Of a stretch of DNA of 56,236 nt, positions 41,530 through 50,476 are shown in pieces. The notes beneath the pieces were generated by a model. The model was not told where the DNA came from. It ran no database searches and saw nothing but the letters and a program-made list of their open reading frames with translations. A program made the translations under genes and the position numbers. This DNA comes from DASRHK01 sp035650495 (GTDB lineage: Bacteria; Pseudomonadota; Gammaproteobacteria; Nevskiales; Nevskiaceae), in NCBI GenBank assembly GCA_035650495.1, contig DASRHK010000058.1:1-56236 (forward strand), in the 5' to 3' direction. Each line of letters begins with the position of its first letter. Within the stretch, counting starts at the first letter, position 1.

Positions 41530-43698
41530 TTGACCAGAAGCCTTCTGATCGCAGCGTTGATGGGAGCACTAGCCTCGCTCGCGCAGGCCGCGGAGCGCGA
41601 GCCGGTCGAAGCCAGCGTCTGTCCGCAGCCGCCGCTCGCCGAAGGCCTCGGCGCCGCGACCTTCGACCAGAACCTCTCGCTCACTGCAGACAAGTTCGTC
41701 GGACAATTCGGCGGCGTCTCCGATCTGTTCGGGGACGTGCGGCTGACGCAAGGCGACGCCGAGTTCGTCGCGCACGCGGTGCAGTACAACGACCAGACGC
41801 GCAAGGTCAGCATCAACGCCGAGTCGCTCTTCCGCAATCACTTCTTCGTCATCCGCAGCGCGCACGCTGAGTACGACCTGAACGGCGACACCGGACTCTT
41901 CCTCGACACGCAGTTCCTGCTGTCGCAGCGCGCGGCACATGGACAGGCCGGGCAGATGACGCTCACGCGCACCGGCGTCGCCGACCTCGAGGACGTGCGT
42001 TACACGACCTGCGCGCCTGAGCACGAGGCGTGGCAGATCCGCGCCGACAAGATCCATCTCGATCAGCAGAAAGGCACCGGCTCGGCGCGCGGCGCTTCGT
42101 TGCGTCTCGGACACGTGCCGATCTTCTACGCGCCGTGGTTCGAATTCCCGATCGACGATCGCCGGCATTCCGGCCTGCTGTTCCCCGTCGTCGGCAACAG
42201 CAACAACACCGGCTTCGATTTCCGCTGGCCGATCTATCTCAACCTCGCGCCGAACTACGATGCGGAAATCATCCCGCGCGAGATGACCAAGCGCGGCCCG
42301 CAGATCGGCGCCGACTTCCGTTACCTGCTCGAGCAGAGCAAGGGCCACGCGCATTACGAGTACCTCGATCGCGATCAGGTGCTCGACGAGCGCCGCACCT
42401 ACGTGGAGGTCGACGACGTCGGACGCCTCACGCGCCATCTCGGCTTCGATCTGCAGTACGCGGAGGTCAGCGATCCCGGCTACTTCGAGGACTTCGGCGG
42501 ACGTCTCGACACGACGTCGATCTCCTACCTCGATCGCTACGCGCGGATGATCTATCAGGCGCCGGCGTCGTGGTCCGCGCAGGCGCTGGTCGAGGATTTC
42601 CAGGCGGTGTCGCGCAGCGTGCTGCCGACCGACAAGCCCTACAAGCGGCTGCCCGAGCTGCGGCTCGACGCGCTCACGCGCAACAACTGGCGCGGCTTCC
42701 GCGTCGGCTTCGACGGCGAGTACGTCAACTTCATGCGCAAGGACGCGCTCGAAGGCCAGCGCCTGGAGCTGCAGCCGTTCGTGCGCTTCCTGGTGGATCA
42801 CGACGCGTGGTACGTCACCTCGCAGGCTGACTGGCAGTACACGCGCTACCAGATCACGAGCGGCGGCACGCCCGGCTCCGACGCAAGTCCCGAGCGTCAG
42901 CTGCCGATCTATTCGGCGGAAGGCGGCCTTCGCTTCGAGCGCCTCACCGGCGCCGGCAATCTGCAGACGCTCGAGCCGCAGCTCCTCTACCTGTACGTGC
43001 CCTACCGCAACCAGGACCAGCTGCCGGTGTTCGACTCGGGCGAGCCGGACTTCGACTTCGTCCAGCTGTTCGCGCGCAACCGCTTCTCCGGCGAGGACCG
43101 CATCTCCGACGCCAATCACCTCGCCGCCGCCTTCACCACGCGCCTGCTCGATCCGACCACGGGACTGATCCGCTTCGTCGGCTCGATCGGCGAGATCTAT
43201 CGCATGGAGGCGCCGCGCGTGACGCTGCCGAACACGCAAACGCCGGACGTGGGCGTGACCGACTTCATCGCCGCCGCCGACGTCGTGCTCAATCGGCAAT
43301 GGTCCGCGAGCGGCACGACGCAATGGTCACCGGACACCAACAAGTTCGTGCGCACCGGCGCCGCGCTGCACTATCACGGCGAGCGCACGAGCTACGACCT
43401 GTCGTACCGCTTCCGGCGGGGCGTGCTGCAGCAGGTCGACAACGCGCTGCGGCTGCCGCTGTTCGACGGGCTGTCGTTCGCCGGTCGCTATCGGTATTCG
43501 GTCCGCGATCGCCGCACGCTCGAGTCGCTCGCGGGCCTCGAATACGAAAGCTGCTGCTGGGCGGTGCAGGCGTCGGTCCGGCGCTTCATCTCCAATTCCA
43601 ACGGCGACTACAGCAATGGCGTTTACGTTCAGTTACAGCTGAAGGGCCTGACGCGGATCGGCTCGTCCTACGACGCCTTCATGCCCGAGGCCCGGTAG
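41530..43698 (+). CDS. lptD: LPS-assembly protein LptD
   Basis: A 722-residue outer-membrane LPS translocon. The TTG start gives a signal peptide (TRSLLIAALMGALASLAQA) and places the first cysteine at position 31, as in E. coli. The other disulfide cysteines are C161 in YTTCAPEHEAW and the CC pair at 675-676 in ESCCWAV. The LptA-like jellyroll (GDVRLTQGDAEFVAHAVQYN) precedes the 26-strand barrel with LGHVPIFYAPWFEFPID. It heads lptD-surA-pdxA-rsmA. lptE is elsewhere. Confidence 0.96.
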   Translation: MTRSLLIAALMGALASLAQAAEREPVEASVCPQPPLAEGLGAATFDQNLSLTADKFVGQFGGVSDLFGDVRLTQGDAEFVAHAVQYNDQTRKVSINAESLFRNHFFVIRSAHAEYDLNGDTGLFLDTQFLLSQRAAHGQAGQMTLTRTGVADLEDVRYTTCAPEHEAWQIRADKIHLDQQKGTGSARGASLRLGHVPIFYAPWFEFPIDDRRHSGLLFPVVGNSNNTGFDFRWPIYLNLAPNYDAEIIPREMTKRGPQIGADFRYLLEQSKGHAHYEYLDRDQVLDERRTYVEVDDVGRLTRHLGFDLQYAEVSDPGYFEDFGGRLDTTSISYLDRYARMIYQAPASWSAQALVEDFQAVSRSVLPTDKPYKRLPELRLDALTRNNWRGFRVGFDGEYVNFMRKDALEGQRLELQPFVRFLVDHDAWYVTSQADWQYTRYQITSGGTPGSDASPERQLPIYSAEGGLRFERLTGAGNLQTLEPQLLYLYVPYRNQDQLPVFDSGEPDFDFVQLFARNRFSGEDRISDANHLAAAFTTRLLDPTTGLIRFVGSIGEIYRMEAPRVTLPNTQTPDVGVTDFIAAADVVLNRQWSASGTTQWSPDTNKFVRTGAALHYHGERTSYDLSYRFRRGVLQQVDNALRLPLFDGLSFAGRYRYSVRDRRTLESLAGLEYESCCWAVQASVRRFISNSNGDYSNGVYVQLQLKGLTRIGSSYDAFMPEAR

Positions 43699-43741
43699 CA
43701 TCTGCTACCCTAGCGGCCCCGATGTTCCTGGCCTTTTCCCG

Positions 43742-45085
43742 ATGAAATCTGTCCTTGCCCTGGTTGCGGCGTTGCTCTCTGCGACGGCCGCGAATGCCGC
43801 TCCGCAGCCGCTCGACCGCATCATCGCCGTCGTCAACGACGGCGTGATCCTGCAGAGCGAGCTCGACCGCGCCATGGAGCAGGGCCGCGAGCAGATCAAG
43901 GAGCGCGGCATCGCGCCGCCGTCGGAGGACGTCCTGCGCACGCAGGTGATGGAGCGCCTGATCCTGACCCGCCTGCAGACGCAGCGCGCGCAGGAGGCCG
44001 GCATCAAGGTCGACGACCGCGAGCTCAACGAGGTGATGAACAACATCGCCGCGCAGAACAAGATGACGCTCGCCGAGTTCGCCAAGCAGATCCGCTCGGA
44101 GGGCGAGGACTATCTCGCCGTGCGCGAGCAGATCCGCGATGAAGTGGTGATGCAGCGCCTGCGCGCGAAGGAAGTCGAAGGCCGCGTGATGGTCACCGAC
44201 GAAGACGTCGACCTGTTCCTCGCCAACGAAGGCAAGGCCCCGAACACCGAGTATCGCGTCTCGCACATCCTCGTCTCCGTGCCCGACGGCGCGTCCACCG
44301 ACGTCCGCGAGAAGGCCCGCACGAAAGCCGGCCTGATCCTCAAGAAGATCGAGGACGGCGCCGACTTCGCGCAGACCGCGATCTCGACGTCCGACGGGCA
44401 GCAGGCGCTCGAAGGCGGCGACCTCGGCTGGCGCAAGCTCGACGACATGCCGGAGCTGTTCGCCAACGAAGTGCCGAAGCTCAAGGAGAACGACGTCTCG
44501 CGCGTGCTGGAGACGGCGTCGGGCTTCCACATCATCAAGCTCACCGGCAAGCGCTCGACCGGCGAGCACTCGCAAGTCACCGAGACGCACGCCGAGCACA
44601 TCCTGCTCACGGCCAATGCCATCCGCGACGAGGACGCGACCAAGCAGCAGGCGCGCGAGGTTTACGAAGAGATCAAGAAGGGCGGCGATTTCCACGCGCT
44701 CGCCAAGAAGCTGTCCGACGACCCTGGCAGCAAGGCCTCGGGCGGCGATCTCGGCTGGACGCCGTCGGGCGCCTTCACGCCCGACTTCCAGAAGGAGATC
44801 GACGCGCTGAAGCCCGGCGAGACGACGGCGCCGTTCCGCACCAACTTCGGCTGGCACATCGCGCGCGTGATCGAGCGCCGCACGCGCGACACGACCGACG
44901 AGTCGCGACGCCAGAAGGCGAAGCAGTCGATCCAGAACCGCAAGATGCAGGAAGAGTACGAGAGCTGGCTGCGCAAGCTGCGCGAAGAGGCGTACGTCGA
45001 ATACCGCCTCGACAAGAACGGCAAGCCGAGTGAAGACAAGAAAGCCGACGCGACCAAGGCCGCCGAAGAAAAGCCGGCGACCTGA
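43742..45085 (+). CDS. surA: Periplasmic chaperone/peptidyl-prolyl isomerase SurA
   Basis: A 447-residue SurA with signal peptide MKSVLALVAALLSATAANAA, an N-terminal chaperone domain (LDRIIAVVNDGVILQSELDR), two parvulin domains (EYRVSHILVSVPDG and HAEHILLTANAI, each with GGDLGW) and a C-terminal helix. It escorts barrel proteins such as LptD to BAM. A tiny reading frame (MFLAFSR) ends in the surA start as ATGA. The C-terminal Lys/Ala-rich tail overlaps the pdxA start by 56 bp. Confidence 0.95.
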   Translation: MKSVLALVAALLSATAANAAPQPLDRIIAVVNDGVILQSELDRAMEQGREQIKERGIAPPSEDVLRTQVMERLILTRLQTQRAQEAGIKVDDRELNEVMNNIAAQNKMTLAEFAKQIRSEGEDYLAVREQIRDEVVMQRLRAKEVEGRVMVTDEDVDLFLANEGKAPNTEYRVSHILVSVPDGASTDVREKARTKAGLILKKIEDGADFAQTAISTSDGQQALEGGDLGWRKLDDMPELFANEVPKLKENDVSRVLETASGFHIIKLTGKRSTGEHSQVTETHAEHILLTANAIRDEDATKQQAREVYEEIKKGGDFHALAKKLSDDPGSKASGGDLGWTPSGAFTPDFQKEIDALKPGETTAPFRTNFGWHIARVIERRTRDTTDESRRQKAKQSIQNRKMQEEYESWLRKLREEAYVEYRLDKNGKPSEDKKADATKAAEEKPAT

Positions 45086-46085
45086 GAAGCGTCGCCCTGA
45101 AGCCCGGCGCATCCTGATCACGCCGGGCGAGCCGGCCGGCATCGGGCCGGACCTCGTCCTGAAGCTCGCGCAGCAGGCGCATCCGCACACGGAGCTCGTC
45201 GCGGTCTGCGATCCCGAATTGCTGCAAGCGCGCGCGAAGAAGCTCGGCTTGCCGCTCGCGCTCGAGCTCACCACGCTCGAAGTCCCGCCGATGGCTCACG
45301 AAGCCGGCAAGCTCGGCGTGCTGCCCGTCGCGCTGGCCGCGCCGGTCGAGCCCGGCAAGCTCGATCCGCGCAACGCCCGTTACGTCCTCGAGGCGCTGAC
45401 CCTCGCCGCGCGCTGGTGCCTCGAAGGCAACGCGCAGGCGCTCGTCACCGGGCCGGTGCAGAAGAGCGTGATCAATCAGGCCGGCATGCCGTTCTCCGGC
45501 CACACGGAATTCCTGGCCGAGCGCAGCGGCGTCGAGCGGCCGGTGATGATGCTGATTGCCGGAGATCTGCGCGTCGCGCTCGCAACGACGCATCTGCCGC
45601 TGCGCGAAGTCGCCTATCAGATCACGCGCGCGAATCTCGAAGAGACGCTGCGCGTGCTGCACGCCGATCTGCGCAGCAAGTTCGGCATCGCCGCGCCGCG
45701 CATCGTCGTCGCCGGATTGAATCCGCACGCCGGCGAAGGCGGCTATCTCGGCAACGAGGAGATCGACGTCATCCAGCCGGTGGTCAACAAGCTGCGCGAC
45801 GAAGGCTTGCGCCTCATCGGCCCGCTGCCCGCCGACACGCTGTTCACGCCGCAGCGACTGAAGGAAGCCGACGCGGTGCTCGCGATGTATCACGATCAGG
45901 GACTGCCGGTGCTCAAGCACGTCGGCTTCGGCGAAGCGGTGAACGTGACGCTCGGGCTGCCGTTCATCCGCACGTCGGTCGATCACGGCACCGCGCTCGA
46001 TCTCGCCGGCACCGGCAGGGCGAGCATGGGCAGCATCGAGGCCGCGCTCGCGCTGGCGATCGACCTCGCAAAGCGTCGCCCTTGA
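45030..46085 (+). CDS. pdxA: 4-hydroxythreonine-4-phosphate dehydrogenase
   Basis: A PdxA of pyridoxal phosphate biosynthesis, 351 residues from the only usable in-frame start, a GTG inside surA. That start adds a basic 27-residue N-terminal extension before RILITPGEPAGIGPDL. Metal ligands are in SGHTEFLAE, THLPLREV and MYHDQGLPVLKH. NPHAGEGGYLGNEE and TSVDHGTALDLAGTG are signatures. It overlaps rsmA by a TTGA. Initiation at an unusual CTG near the conserved start is an alternative. Confidence 0.93.
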   Translation: MKTRKPTRPRPPKKSRRPEKRRPEARRILITPGEPAGIGPDLVLKLAQQAHPHTELVAVCDPELLQARAKKLGLPLALELTTLEVPPMAHEAGKLGVLPVALAAPVEPGKLDPRNARYVLEALTLAARWCLEGNAQALVTGPVQKSVINQAGMPFSGHTEFLAERSGVERPVMMLIAGDLRVALATTHLPLREVAYQITRANLEETLRVLHADLRSKFGIAAPRIVVAGLNPHAGEGGYLGNEEIDVIQPVVNKLRDEGLRLIGPLPADTLFTPQRLKEADAVLAMYHDQGLPVLKHVGFGEAVNVTLGLPFIRTSVDHGTALDLAGTGRASMGSIEAALALAIDLAKRRP

Positions 46086-46861
46086 AGACGCCGCAGGCGA
46101 AGAAGCGCTTCGGCCAGAATTTCCTGCACGACGCGCACGTCGTCGACAAGATCATCCGCGCGATCGCACCGAAGCCCGGCGATCGCATGATCGAGATCGG
46201 CCCGGGACCCGGCGCGCTCACCAAGCCGCTGCTCGATGCGCTCGGCGAGCTCACGGTGATCGAGCTGGATCGCGACATGATCCCGATCCTGCGCGGCAAT
46301 CTCGGCGATCCGCCGGGGCTGCACGTGATCGAAGCCGACGCGCTGAAAGTCGATTTCGCGGAGCTCGGCCGCGAGAACAAGCTGCGGCTGTGCGGCAACC
46401 TGCCCTACAACATCTCCACGCCGCTGCTGTTCCATCTGCTGCGCTTCGCCGATCGCATCGCCGACATGCACTTCATGCTTCAGAAGGAAGTCGTGCGGCG
46501 CATGTGCGCGGCGCCCGACACCGACGATTACGGGCGCCTCACCGTCACGCTTGCGGCGCGCGCGCGCTGCGAGGAGCTGTTCGTCGTCGGGCGCGGCGCG
46601 TTCAAGCCGGCGCCGCAGGTCGACTCCGCAATCGTGCGCGTGACACCGCGACCGCCGCCGTTCCACATCGCCGACCTCGCGGTCTTCGATCGCGTCGTCA
46701 CCACCGCATTCAGCCACCGGCGCAAGACGCTCGGGAACGCGCTGAAGAGCGTGATGGATGCCGATCGCATCCGCGCCGCCGGAATCGATCCAGGGGTGCG
46801 GGGCGAGACGCTGCCCCCTTCCAAGTTCGCGGATCTCGCGAACGCGATCACAATTCGCTGA
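46082..46861 (+). CDS. rsmA: 16S rRNA dimethyladenosine transferase RsmA/KsgA
   Basis: A 259-residue methyltransferase that dimethylates A1518 and A1519 of 16S rRNA, a late check in 30S maturation. KKRFGQNFLHD is the N-terminal signature, IEIGPGPGALT binds SAM, and GNLPYNISTPLLFHLL carries the NLPY catalytic motif. FSHRRKTLGNAL is in the C-terminal domain. TTG start overlapping the pdxA stop. A long inverted repeat begins 3 bp after its TGA. Confidence 0.95.
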   Translation: MKTPQAKKRFGQNFLHDAHVVDKIIRAIAPKPGDRMIEIGPGPGALTKPLLDALGELTVIELDRDMIPILRGNLGDPPGLHVIEADALKVDFAELGRENKLRLCGNLPYNISTPLLFHLLRFADRIADMHFMLQKEVVRRMCAAPDTDDYGRLTVTLAARARCEELFVVGRGAFKPAPQVDSAIVRVTPRPPPFHIADLAVFDRVVTTAFSHRRKTLGNALKSVMDADRIRAAGIDPGVRGETLPPSKFADLANAITIR

Positions 46862-46863
46862 GA

Positions 46864-46974
46864 GCGCCCGTTCGATGCGGTTTGCCGGGGGACGCCTGAA
46901 AATTCCTTCCCTGGAGCTCGTGCCCGGCCGTCCATGGCCGCGCACGCCCCGCCGAAACCGCATCGAACGAGCGC
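46864..46974. repeat. Long inverted-repeat element between rsmA and the Tad-linked sensor
   Basis: Twenty-base arms (46864-46883 and 46955-46974, GCGC[C/T]CGTTCGATGCGGTTT on opposite strands) match with one mismatch. The core includes TTCCCTGGAGCTCG and GGCC-GTCCAT-GGCC, echoing the cores at 31.2 kb and at the window start, though the arms are unrelated. It begins 3 bp after the rsmA stop and ends 13 bp before the convergent sensor stop, so it may end both transcripts. Confidence 0.65.
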
Positions 46975-46986
46975 ACCAACCGAACG

Positions 46987-48798
46987 TCAGCGCCGATCGC
47001 GGGTCCGCGCCATCGGCACGACGTTGCCGCCGCCTTCGCGCACGGAAAGATCGGACGCCACCGCCATGAACACCGGCGGCTCCTCTTCGCGCGAGTAGTT
47101 CAGGCGCACTTCGACCGGATAGGTCGTGCCGTCGGCGCGCTTGTGGTCGGCGCGATAGAGCAGATGCTCGAGCTCGCCGCCGCGCAGGCGCGCGAGGTAG
47201 CCGTGGAACGTCGCCATGTCGAGCCCCGGCGCGATCGACAGCGGCGTCATGCGCGCGAGCTGCTCCGGCGCGTAGCCGAGATTGCGGCGCGCGCCGCGAT
47301 TGACCTCGATGAAGTAGAGCGACTGCGCGTCGAAGATGTAGACCTCCTCCATCGCGTTGTCGAGGAGGCGGCCCAGGCGCAGCGTGAGGTTGTCGGTGCG
47401 CAGGCGCTCGGTGATGTCGCGCACGATGACGACGAGCCCTTCGTCGGCGCCGACGCGCATCGGCTCGACCACCAGCTCGACCGGGAACGTCGTCGCGTCC
47501 TTGCGCCAGCCGACGACCTTCGGCATCCGTGGCCCGCCCGGCGCGCCGGAGACGTAATCGGTCAGCTTCACGCCCGGCGAGTTCAGGAACGGCACCGGCA
47601 TCAGCTTCGACACGGTGACGCCTTCGAGCTCCTCGCGCGAGAAGCCGAACATGCGCGACGCGCGCGCGTTGGCGAAGCGCACGACGCCGGCGCGATCGGT
47701 GGTGAGCACGCCCTCGACCAGATGATCGATGACGCCTTGCGACAGCTGCGCCTCGCGGCGCAGCGCGTCCATCGCGTAGTGGCGCTGCGCGACGTCGTGG
47801 AACAGCATCACGGCGCCTTCGGTGACGCCGTGCTCGTCCTTGAGCAGCGCAGCCATCACCTCGATCGGCTGCTCGGCGCCGCTGCGCGCGCGCAGCATGC
47901 GCTCCTGCGGCCGCACTTCGTGCCCGTCGTTGAGCGCGATCTCCGCCGGCGTGAGCTTCTGCTCGCGATCCTCGCCGCGGATGTGGAACACCGAGTACAC
48001 CGGACGACCGACCGCGTCGGTCGCGCTCCAGCCGGTGAGCTTCTCCGCCGACGCGTTCAGCGTCAGCACGCGCGCATCGCGATCGACCACGAGCATCGCG
48101 CGGCCGAGCTGATCGAAGGCGCCGCCCATGCGGCTGCGCAGCTCCACCGCGGCCTGCTGACGCTTCTGCGCGGGCGCGACTTCGCCGGGCTGCGTCTCGA
48201 GCCGGCTGCGCAGCTGCGTCGTGGGCGACTGCGATCGACGCCACAACACGAAGAGCGCGGCGATGAACGCCACGGCGAGCACGCCGCCGAGCACCGCAAA
48301 CCGCTTGAGGCGCACGACCGCGGCATCGTGGATCGCGACCTCGCTCGGCGCGCCGAGCGCGTACTCCAGCGTCGCCTGCCCGCCCGCGCCGTCGGCGACC
48401 TGCAGGCGCCCGTAGCTGCTGGTCAGCGCATAGAGCGCTTCACGGACCTGCTCGCGCGCGGACGCCGAGAGCGCGGCGAGCGGCAGATGCTCGAAGCGGC
48501 CGACCACCGCGAGCACGCTGCCGGTCGCGTCGTGCAGCGAAAGGAAAGCGAAGCCGAGATCGCGCCGGTGCATCAGTCCGTCGAGCGTCTGGCGCAGCGC
48601 GACTTCGTAGCCGACCGTGATCGGCTGCTCCAGCGCCTTGCGCACTTCGGCGAGCGCGTGCCGACGATTGAGCTGATCCTGCATGCGATCGGCTTCGCGC
48701 CAGCTCGACGAGCTGACGATCAGCAGACCCGTGGCCGCGAGCGCCGCGATCGCCGAAGCGATGACGGTGCGCCAACGCGCCTGGATCCACTCGATCAT
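46987..48798 (-). CDS. Membrane PAS-domain sensor protein without an output domain
   Basis: A 603-residue protein. A periplasmic domain (about 33-165) lies between helices at 12-31 and 166-187. Three PAS domains follow at roughly 233-345, 355-470 and 485-590 (LVVDRDARVLTLNASAEKLT; VLTTDRAGVVRFANARASRM; YIFDAQSLYFIEVNRGARRN). No histidine kinase, GGDEF, EAL or methyl-accepting domain follows; the protein ends shortly after PAS3. Its ATG overlaps the tadG stop, making it the last coupled gene of the Tad operon. It may sense redox state or ligand and act through protein contact. Confidence 0.85.
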   Translation of the reverse strand: MIEWIQARWRTVIASAIAALAATGLLIVSSSSWREADRMQDQLNRRHALAEVRKALEQPITVGYEVALRQTLDGLMHRRDLGFAFLSLHDATGSVLAVVGRFEHLPLAALSASAREQVREALYALTSSYGRLQVADGAGGQATLEYALGAPSEVAIHDAAVVRLKRFAVLGGVLAVAFIAALFVLWRRSQSPTTQLRSRLETQPGEVAPAQKRQQAAVELRSRMGGAFDQLGRAMLVVDRDARVLTLNASAEKLTGWSATDAVGRPVYSVFHIRGEDREQKLTPAEIALNDGHEVRPQERMLRARSGAEQPIEVMAALLKDEHGVTEGAVMLFHDVAQRHYAMDALRREAQLSQGVIDHLVEGVLTTDRAGVVRFANARASRMFGFSREELEGVTVSKLMPVPFLNSPGVKLTDYVSGAPGGPRMPKVVGWRKDATTFPVELVVEPMRVGADEGLVVIVRDITERLRTDNLTLRLGRLLDNAMEEVYIFDAQSLYFIEVNRGARRNLGYAPEQLARMTPLSIAPGLDMATFHGYLARLRGGELEHLLYRADHKRADGTTYPVEVRLNYSREEEPPVFMAVASDLSVREGGGNVVPMARTRDRR

Positions 48799-50474
48799 CG
48801 GGCGTAGATCAACGGTTGATCGACGGAGACGCTGTGAACCGTCACGGTCGCGTCCCCGAGGCTGCCGCCCAGTGCGGACAGCGCGGGACCAATGACGTCA
48901 TGTCCGATCCGGCGAGCCGCTGCAGCGAGCGCAGGCCTCAACGCGTTCTTGAGGAGCTCGGCGCGGTTGATGAGCTCCGCCGGGGCGCTGGCGAGGCCTT
49001 CGCCCACGACCTCCACTTCGACGTCGGAATCCCGAACGCCGTTGGCAAGCATGTCCGAAGGGTCCGCCCCGATGGTCTGCGGCGGCGCGGGAAACGGCCC
49101 GTCGAAGCGCAGGGCTTGCTCGCCATTGCTGCCGAGGCTCACGATCATCTTGGCCTTGAGCTCGATGCCAGCCGGCAGGCGTGCAACCGTGACGGCTTGC
49201 GGATCGCCGAGGCGGACATCGGAGATCTCCCCGATGCCGAATTGAATCGCGCTCGTCTGGGCGTCGATGGTGACCGTGGGATGCGGGCGGCCGCGTTGCG
49301 AGCACTGCAGGCTCGCGACTCCGCCGGACGCCGCCGCGAGTTGTGCGAAGACTTTCACGTTCACGTCGCTGTCGAGCACGCGACCGACGTTCAACGAGGC
49401 GGTCACCACGCCCTGCGCCGTATTCGCTGAGGTGAGTGGATTGCCCGATGCGTCAACCGCCGCCGGCCCAATCGCCGGACGCGCCAACTCGACCAGTCTC
49501 AAGCCGAGCTCGCCCCCGCCGAGCAGCGGCACGTTGATCGGCAACGTCAGGTTCAGCAGATTGTCGCCGTTCGCAGCTTCACCGAGGGCGCCGACGAGCG
49601 AGCTGACGCTGATGATCGCATCGTCGGCGGTACCGCCTGCGGGAACCCCGAGCACCTCGCGCGGTAATACCGTGTGCGAAGTCTCACCGCCATTCGCGAG
49701 TGCGGCCAACGTGGTCTTGACCGCTGCGTCCGTCGTGGCGCCCAACGCATCCGCAATCGCATTGAGCAAAGCGGGCGCCGTGGTTTCCGTGTCGAGGAAG
49801 TCCTGCACGGAGCCCGCGTTCGCGGCGAGGGCGAGATCCCCGAGGGTGACCGTCGCGCCCACCAATCCGCCGGGCCCGAGCACATCGACACCTCCGCCGA
49901 GGCCGAACAGCGACGGCAGAACTTGCCCTGGAATCGGACTGCTGACATTGGCAAGCGTGCTGCCGACGTCGAACGACACGATCGGCCGCATCGTCGCGGC
50001 TGCAGTCACGCTCATGGTCCCGCCGGGGCCGGCCGAGAAGATCGGCACGAGCTTCGCGGGAATCGGGCGGCGCAATGTGATCCGTACCGAATCGGCGCGC
50101 GTGCTGTTGTCGGCGACGAACGTGCGCACGCCGCCGACGCGCTCTTCGCGGCCGATCTCAACTGCGCCCGCCGTGAGATATGAAAGCGACGCGCCGTTGC
50201 GCTGAAGGCTCGCCGCAGCTTCACCCGCGGCGGCGCCGGCGGGATCCTCGGTCTGGCCCATGCAGCCGCCGCGCGCGCGCGCCGCGTCGAGCGCGGCCAT
50301 GTCGGCGAGCAATTGCAGATCGCGATGCGTGAAGTACAGGCGCCCGAGATCGAGCGCCATGCCGAGCGCCGCCATCGACGCGACCATCGAGATCGCGACG
50401 AAGACGGCGGAGGCGCCGCGCTGGCGCGATCGACTCGACATCGTCGGGCTGAAGCCCGACCCACGACGCAACAT
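48795..50474 (-). CDS. tadG: Tad pilus pseudopilin-like protein TadG
   Basis: A 559-residue protein with the TadG N-terminal domain: QRGASAVFVAISMVASMAAL is the membrane helix, followed by DLGRLYFTHRDLQLLADMAALDAARA. The large Gly/Ala/Val-rich remainder is periplasmic, with no von Willebrand fold that I can recognise. The start used here is 2 bp after the preceding stop with GAG at -9; an ATG at 50441 is the alternative and would exclude a perfect palindrome from the coding sequence. It belongs to the Tad/Flp pilus operon. Confidence 0.8.
   Translation of the reverse strand: MLRRGSGFSPTMSSRSRQRGASAVFVAISMVASMAALGMALDLGRLYFTHRDLQLLADMAALDAARARGGCMGQTEDPAGAAAGEAAASLQRNGASLSYLTAGAVEIGREERVGGVRTFVADNSTRADSVRITLRRPIPAKLVPIFSAGPGGTMSVTAAATMRPIVSFDVGSTLANVSSPIPGQVLPSLFGLGGGVDVLGPGGLVGATVTLGDLALAANAGSVQDFLDTETTAPALLNAIADALGATTDAAVKTTLAALANGGETSHTVLPREVLGVPAGGTADDAIISVSSLVGALGEAANGDNLLNLTLPINVPLLGGGELGLRLVELARPAIGPAAVDASGNPLTSANTAQGVVTASLNVGRVLDSDVNVKVFAQLAAASGGVASLQCSQRGRPHPTVTIDAQTSAIQFGIGEISDVRLGDPQAVTVARLPAGIELKAKMIVSLGSNGEQALRFDGPFPAPPQTIGADPSDMLANGVRDSDVEVEVVGEGLASAPAELINRAELLKNALRPALAAAARRIGHDVIGPALSALGGSLGDATVTVHSVSVDQPLIYAR
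50443..50460. repeat. REP-like palindrome at the tadG start
   Basis: GTCGGGCT-GA-AGCCCGAC is a perfect 8-bp hairpin in the style of dispersed REP repeats. It either sits within the first codons of tadG (encoding GSGFSP) or between two candidate starts. Confidence 0.5.
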
Positions 50475-50476
50475 TG

